Assembly: GCA_914767715.1 (NCBI GenBank)
Contig: OU612065.1
Location: 11,658,001-11,718,000 of the forward strand
Reading direction: 5' to 3'
DNA from: Membranipora membranacea
Taxonomy: Eukaryota; Bryozoa; Gymnolaemata; Cheilostomatida; Membraniporidae
Length of the DNA: 60,000 bases
The notes under the pieces were generated by a model, which had not been told where the DNA came from, ran no database searches, and saw only the letters and a list, made by a program, of their open reading frames with translations. Positions 53,856 to 60,000 of this stretch are shown here, piece after piece (the first letter of the stretch is position 1; each line of letters opens with the position of its first letter). The position numbers and the translations under genes are program-made.

Positions 53856-54949
53856 TTATAAACATTTTTTTTGGTCTTTTTTATTGTTTATGCTATAAAA
53901 TTAGTTTAATCAAATAAAAGAATTTGGCATAGTAGTATATAATGCAGATAAAAGAAAAGCAAGGGCTCAGCCAGATAGTCCAAAGACTAGAGTGACGGCT
54001 GATCCGATGGTCACCCATGAAGAACACCTACACAAGCCAGTAAGTCGGAGCACGAGTCAGTACAGCGCCCGCTGTCGAGCATAGACCCAAAGGCGCTCAG
54101 CCAGACCAGACCAGATCCTGTCCAACCTTCCAAAAGGTACCTGTTGTACAGTTTCACACCTGTGTACAACAGGGACCTCTCACCCCTGCATAAGACATTG
54201 ATTAATTGCATATTATAATTAACCTTCATAATTAATTTTCACTTTTGATCAGTAATGATATGCTGAATGTTTGGTCATCAAGTACACTGTGGATGGTCTT
54301 CTGCATAAGATATCAATACACGTTGGTCATTACAAAAATTTTAAAAACACATGAGATGAAGTTGTCTCAATTTCAATGTGATGCCTAATCACACTGTTCA
54401 ATTTACATTAAGATTAATTATGGTCAATTAATTGGTTAAAAGGCTTAAACCAATATCCAGGTATGACAATCATAATCTCATAATCCCATACCAAGCAACC
54501 AAAGCATCATCTAGATCAAGCATGTCCCTATTTGCCTGTATTTAGGGTTTGAGCCCTCTCCCCCTCCGGCGGTTCACCAGTAGAATGGGAATGACCGGAC
54601 CACTGGCAATTTGGATAAAACTTGCTCTAAACATCATCTGTGTCATTAATTTTTGTAACCCTGGATTTTTTAAAAGTGTTGAATGATATCATTGTACGAA
54701 TGTAAGGGAATATAAAGGGCTAGGGAATATTCTATGACTTCAATTTTATTGTATACATCATTCCGAATGGTTATGTAATGAAAAATAATGAGACTATCTA
54801 CTCATAGTTAAAATCAATTACAAGTGCTATTATAAACTTTCAACTCAATGCTTGCGCTTGTCAAATAGGATTTATCTCATAGAAATTGTATAATAACAAT
54901 AGAAATCCTTTTCGAATTATTTTATTTTGAGCTGGTCTGTAAGTTAATC
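53856..54949. other. Intergenic between esterase and transporter
   Basis: No gene seen. 54135-54178 is an imperfect inverted repeat (AGGTACCTGTTGTACA with its near-complement, one mismatch) of about 16 bp arms and a 10-base loop. Confidence 0.5.
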
Positions 54950-57900
54950 ATGCTCAACACTGCTGCCGGAGCTGAACTCGCCGACGCAATGCAGCCAGAC
55001 GATCGGTAAGTACCAGAAGACTCGCCACGCATACACTTTATACACCGTACTGTACACATTCACCTACATGATTACCTTTGAGCTGTTATGGCCAGATCTT
55101 CACTGGTTTGTCTCTAATATCAGGCATATCTGTTCCATTTGTTATTTTTCAGACACTATGTACCAATCGTTTGCAATAAATATTTTCCTTGTTCGGTGGT
55201 TCGTTGAGAGAAATGTACTTCCCAACACTATGAAAGTTCAGATTGCTTGCTGTTGGGTTAGTCTTTATTTCTCAACGTATTAATTAATGATGTGCTAATG
55301 TAAACCTTTATCTACCGGAGGTCATTCAATTGGAATGAGTGAGGCAGTTTGAACTAAATCCTCTGTATGTAATATGTATGGGTTTCTCATTGCATCAAAG
55401 TTTTCCAAGTTTGCCACCTCCATTCTGGACCGAGACCTCTAGCAGCAGTAGTGATCCTTTTCTGCAATGTTCCAAATTACAGAAGAGGACACAAAGAGTC
55501 CAAATACCGCTGCTGCTTGATTTTGGTTCACGTTTGCATTATCTTTATCATCAATCTTACAACCTCTGATATTTAGGCATTTTTTTATACTCTTATAATT
55601 TTTCTCATTCAAAGAGAAATAAAATAGAAGAAATTTTACATTATATAATTAAAAACAGGGAGTTTGAAATTTTTGAGAGAAGCGAATGACTAAATACAGA
55701 GTATGTGTAGATGAAATTATTGGTTCCAGGTGATAATGACCAGTGCAAAGCCAGGCAAGAATCACAAAATTTAAATCGATGCTTGGTGTCATTGTATATG
55801 CTATGATAAAATGCTGGGGATGATTTGCAGAAAATTGATCGCAGTCCGGTGTCTGAAATTTAATTATTAAGAATCTTAAACCAATTATAGCGTATACAGC
55901 CAACACGTTACACGTTAGCAATTAGCACCGCAGTTTGCAATAATTTCTTTAAGGATATTCCGTTGCAACTGCATAGCAAAGAATGACGACTCTAGCCAGC
56001 CAAACCCTTGGCAGTATATACCCTCCCTGGTATTGCACCATCTAACCATCCCTGTTGCAAGACCTTGAGCTTTCGCTGCAATAGTGAATAAGGTTTCAGA
56101 ATCTTTGGCCAAAACTTTGGCCGATGTGAGTTCAGGGAGGTTGAGTTAAATTAAACGATTAGCTATCAATTTTTGATTCTTTTCCAGGTTTCTTGCTGTT
56201 GGTCAACACGATGATAAACACAACAGAATCAGGCACGGGGCCTCTCATGGTAATATTAGTCATCACTCCTTCAGTTCCGCTTTGGATATTATCCATCTTG
56301 ATCTGGAAACATTTTCTCCACAATCGGCATCCAGACTAAATCTCAATGAAATTGATCCGACCAAAATCAGGTATTTACCGTTAATGTCTATCTACTACAT
56401 AGACTTAATAATAAATTCATTATTAAGTCTATGATCTACTATCATGTCTATGCAAACAATTACAATTTGTTATAATAGTGTGAATAGGAGTTGTATTCTC
56501 TCCATGGAATGTTGCATGGTTTTGTTCCAGCATCGACGGGAATGAGAAAGAATATGAAACTGATACAGGTTATGCGTGGATAATCTTGGTAGCTTGTTCC
56601 CTGATTATGCCTGTTGCTGTCATTCCTATGACTACATCTGGTATGTTTTATGTGGAGTTCCTCACCAGTTTCCCTGAGCAAGCTCATCTGACACTTTGGG
56701 CGTGTAGCCTCAACGCTGCTCTGGTTTATCTTATTGGTGAGTGATTATTTTGTGGTTATCTCTGGATGTCTTGCTTGAGATTTTTAAACAAGATAATAAA
56801 ATCAGAACTTGTTTTTTTGATCATGATTTGTATGGTTTTCTTTAGCTAATTTTACTTTTAAATTTTCTGTTCTAACTGCATATTATGACGTCACTTTAGG
56901 CCCAGTTGCTGCCGTGCTTGTGGAGAAGAGCAGCGCTAGAGTATGTGCTATCATTGGCTGTGCTGGTATGGGACTTTCTCTGACTGTGGCAGGTCTGACA
57001 ACCAGCTTTCCTGTCTTCTTCACAATGTATGGCTTACTTGCAGGTGAGCAAGCTTATTTTTTATGTACATTTGACATGTAGATGGAAGGTCTTCATTGAA
57101 AAAATGCTGTAGCTGTATATATCCAGTAGCTGTCCGATTCTGGCTATGCTGTTAGCGCACATCACCATTGAAAGGAGGTATATCGAATGAAAAGTGAAGC
57201 TTTGTCTTTTTTTGTAGCATCCTTTGGTTCTTGTATGTACATCCCATCTTGCACATTTGCTGCTCATCACTTTAAGAAATATCGACACTTGGCACTGATT
57301 ATCCCCACTGTTACTGGAGCCTCACCATTCCTTACTATACCTCCACTGATCGCTCTGCTTCTGGAGAAGTTTGGATGGAGAGAGGCAACACTTGTCATAG
57401 CTGCCATGAGCATGCAGGTATTACACAACTTTACATTGTTACACACGTTTTAGAATGATGATCTTGAAAGTTGAGATAGCAAAGATCAGGACAATGGAAA
57501 GATAATCATAATATTTCTCCTTTGTAGTGACGTTGTTTGTGAAAACCAACCAAGTCCTTTCATTTTTTGTTGATGAACTTGAAACCACATTACTAAGAAT
57601 ATTTAAAAATAAACTTGATGAAATTGGAAAAAATCATCATTATGTTTTGACCAATCGATTAATATGCAATGTTACTTCTCAGGTTACAATTTTGGCTGCA
57701 ATGATGAGACCACCCAGATCTCTTAATTGCGTATCTAATGGGAATGGCTCGAAACTTGGGAAGCAGAGTGTGGAATCCGAGAGCAGTTACAACTCAGAAG
57801 TTGATGAGAAATTCGATCTTGATCATGACCCAGTAGACCCAAATACAGGGTTTGCTGCGAGGTTTCGTCCACTAATTCACTGGCGTATGATTCTGTTACT

Positions 57901-59319
57901 CTCCAAATCGTTTATGAGAGGTTGGTCTAGTGGAGTCTACTATGTCTTAGTACCGTACTTTGTTCAGCAGTACGGTTTGAATGCTACAGATGTCACACAT
58001 CTGTATATGGTTGGAGGTGTTACCAATATCGGGATACGCATCTTATTGATCATTGCAGGTAAGTTGATCTACATTCACCAATTCGCTTGTACTGTAAAAA
58101 TTTGTTACAGGTTTTTTGTAGTGTTGATATCTGATTGGTCCTTGACATTACCTGAAGTTAGTTACTGCACAAGATGGAGCTTGTAGAAGCTTGTTGATGA
58201 TAATCCGGTTTTAAATGTAGGTCACAAGTGAAATTGATTTAATAATTTCAGTAAATCTTTTGCAGGGAGGTTTAAAGATTACAACAAATCTGTGATAGCA
58301 TTTTTTGGATTAATATCTATATCGAGTTCGTTGTTTGGCTACACAGTATATCCTTGTTCAACTGGGTAAGTGATGATATCCTAGTTCAACTGGGTAAGTG
58401 ATGATTCTCTATTAAAAAATGAGTAACTTTTTTAGAATTCTCCTAATTAAATCAAGAATCATTGACTTCGATTAGCAAACTTTCACATTTACAATGTGGG
58501 CTGAGGGCGACCGGATGAATCCAGACAGATGTACCATTGTTGTGTCGGTCGTCTGAGGTTGTTATCACTTAAATTCTTATCGTGCGTTGAGGTTTAAAAG
58601 ATAGGTCAAACTCTGACTTGCAAATGTGAGTAAATTTTCTTCAATCTATGCAGATAATCAAAAGTTTCGGTCCTTCCTCATTGATACTTGTAAAATCGTG
58701 ACCTTATTGAAAAGAAATGCATAACTTGTGATTAACAACAAATTTGAATTGCTGAATATTGCTGATATATGATGTAGGCAGTAAGCAGCGTTGTGTAGGT
58801 CAGATTGTAATGTTAAAATGTACCCAGTGAATCTTTCTTATTTTAACTCAGGTTTTTCATATCATCTGCCATGTTCGGCATCGGACACGGAATAATCGCT
58901 AGTTTAGCTAACCCGGTTATCCTTGAGATGCATGGAATGTACCGTATAGAGCTAGTGTTTGGTCTGGAGATGATGTGTGTGGGAATTGCCTCCCTGGTGT
59001 CACCACCATTCATTGGTGGGTTACTCGGAATAAGATAAGCAATTGCAACAATAATCAAACACTGTAATTTAAAAATGAAATGTTTGTAATAATTACAATA
59101 ATAATGCCTAATAATTACATGTATATTATATTTCAATCTGAGCTTTGTCTGAAATGAGAGTTTTTATGCTTTACAGATATGGTGAGGCAATACTTGGTTG
59201 CTGACGATATTATCGGATTTAGAATTTCAGCGGCCGTTTGCCTGTGTGGCGCTCTCACTTTCATTCCACATTTCATTGTTCTGTACTGCGTTAAAAGGAA
59301 ATCTAACTCTAGTCTATAA
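54950..59319 (+). CDS. SLC16-like (monocarboxylate-type) MFS transporter
   Basis: Major facilitator that moves small acids or related solutes across a membrane; substrate not deducible. Exons: 54950-55005, 56188-56370, 56531-56736, 56900-57043, 57218-57417, 57683-58058, 58266-58365, 58852-59015, 59177-59319; 523 aa, all in phase, stop TAA. The N-terminal ~80 residues are hydrophilic and His/Ser-rich. The first membrane span is TGYAWIILVACSLIMPVAV, matching the DGGWGWVV-type MCT start without the GGW motif. LLEKFGWREATLVIAA is the MCT-like segment before TM6. An acidic central loop (ESESSYNSEVDEKFDLDHD) separates two six-span halves; the second begins WRMILLLSKSF. The C-terminus is short and basic (VKRKSNSSL). 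The donor of exon 58266-58365 is doubled (see repeat at 58352). Missing GGW makes it divergent within SLC16. Confidence 0.88.
56398..56433. repeat. Palindrome in transporter intron 2
   Basis: CATAGACTTAATAAT (56398-56412) and its exact complement (56419-56433) with a 6-base loop; 28 bases after the donor of exon 56188-56370. Confidence 0.7.
58352..58407 (+). repeat. 28-bp tandem duplication of a splice donor
   Basis: TTCAACTGGGTAAGTGATGAT occurs twice with a 28-bp period, so the GTAAGT donor at 58366 is repeated at 58394. Use of the second donor would add 28 nt and shift frame; the first joins correctly to exon 58852. Confidence 0.85.
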
Positions 59320-59506
59320 ACAATTACATCAAGTTAGCACAAATGGGGACTGTGCATGATATATGATAGTGACAAACTGTATACTCTCTTCCGTACCACC
59401 CATGTGTATAATTGGTACAGGAATGAACATTACAGCGACCATGGTGCAAAATATGGGTTATGTAAACCATTCATATTAACTTTAGATAAATACTCGGCTC
59501 AATCCA

Positions 59507-59512
59507 AATAAA
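59507..59512 (+). terminator. Poly(A) signal of the transporter
   Basis: AATAAA 188 nt after the stop codon and only about 120 bp before the ATG of the next esterase, leaving very little promoter space. Confidence 0.6.
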
Positions 59513-59630
59513 TTAGGATACATAATATTTTGGGTAAATATGAAATATGATAGACGCCTCCTACTGATCAAGGTGATAATAAATTGTTATCTTAAAAGCC
59601 GCAGCTCTTTTGAATGTGCTAGTTGTCATC

Positions 59631-59790
59631 ATGGGTTCGTGCTCGACAGTTGTGCGTCAGTTTCTCCTCCTAACTTCTCTAGCTTTTGCCTCATCACAGA
59701 TAATCAACACAACAATAAGCTTGAGCGATGGTGGACAAATCTTGGGCAAGAGGTTAAAGGTCCAAAATATTGATGTAGATTTGTTTCATG
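59631..59790 (+). CDS. Second type-B esterase, first exon only (paralogue)
   Basis: ATG 59631 opens a signal peptide (VVRQFLLLTSLAFASSQ) followed by SLSDGGQILGKRLKV and IDVDLFHG, ending G|GTAGG at the same phase and place as exon 1 of the esterase at 48108 (FDHGGQLLGKQMQ.. VDLFLG). Same length class (53 vs 50 codons). The rest of the gene lies beyond the window. The match shows a tandem paralogue separated from the first esterase by the transporter gene. Confidence 0.85.
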
Positions 59791-59891
59791 GTAGGTACCG
59801 TCTATTTATATTATTTGCGATTTAAAGATGAGGTCGGCTTAAGCAGCAATGCCAGCTACCGGTTAAAATCCGAATGTTTCTACCATAGAGA

Positions 59892-59920
59892 GAAACACAC
59901 ACAACAGTGTTGTGTGTTTC
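59892..59920. repeat. Short hairpin in esterase-2 intron 1
   Basis: GAAACACACACAACA and its near-complement TGTTGTGTGTTTC form a hairpin with almost no loop, about 100 bases after the donor. Confidence 0.6.
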
Positions 59921-60000
59921 ACCTTGCATTTAATAAAAGTTTGGCTTTTATTTGCTCATAGCTATATGTTAGATTGCAAACCCTGTAATGCTAAGATAAT

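Overview
The window is nuclear DNA of an invertebrate animal. Genes are split into short exons with GT..AG introns, the DNA is AT-rich, and the products are animal families: a THO-complex WD40 protein, a selenocysteine glutathione peroxidase with a eukaryotic-type SECIS, a GINS replication subunit, a cholinesterase-like type-B esterase and a monocarboxylate-type transporter. I cannot name the phylum. I rebuilt the exon chains by hand; every junction given keeps the reading frame, but no transcript was available.

Layout. 1-4295 (+): the 3' five exons of THOC3. 4804-7421 (-): a complete GPX4-type glutathione peroxidase with in-frame UGA (Sec60) and a SECIS hairpin in its 3' UTR; it converges on THOC3. 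7422-13278: no gene seen; a dead LINE fragment, a ~188-bp tandem repeat family and dispersed repeats. 13279-31534 (-): one very large gene of at least 22 coding exons (about 1789 aa), unrecognised, low-complexity and repeat-rich, ending in a compact helical domain; its introns hold two fold-back elements. 31536-36476: intergenic plus 5' leader. 36486-40799 (+): an unrecognised 465-aa protein in nine coding exons. 40989-42899 (-): complete GINS2/PSF2 with an NRF1-like palindrome upstream. 44110-45505: a 5'-truncated, frame-broken LINE. 45878-46446 (-): a small two-exon secreted protein with a TATA box. 48108-53734 (+): a complete type-B carboxylesterase, signal peptide to GPI-like tail. 54950-59319 (+): a 12-TM SLC16-like transporter. 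59631-59790 (+): first exon of a second, paralogous esterase cut by the window end.

The genes are not an operon and serve unrelated jobs (mRNA export, lipid peroxide defence, DNA replication, ester hydrolysis, transport). The esterase pair flanking the transporter looks like a tandem duplication. The most informative features are the selenoprotein with a proximal poly(A) signal placed between stop and SECIS, several perfect or near-perfect fold-back elements in introns, the novel secreted cysteine-containing peptide, and the two large unrecognised proteins.
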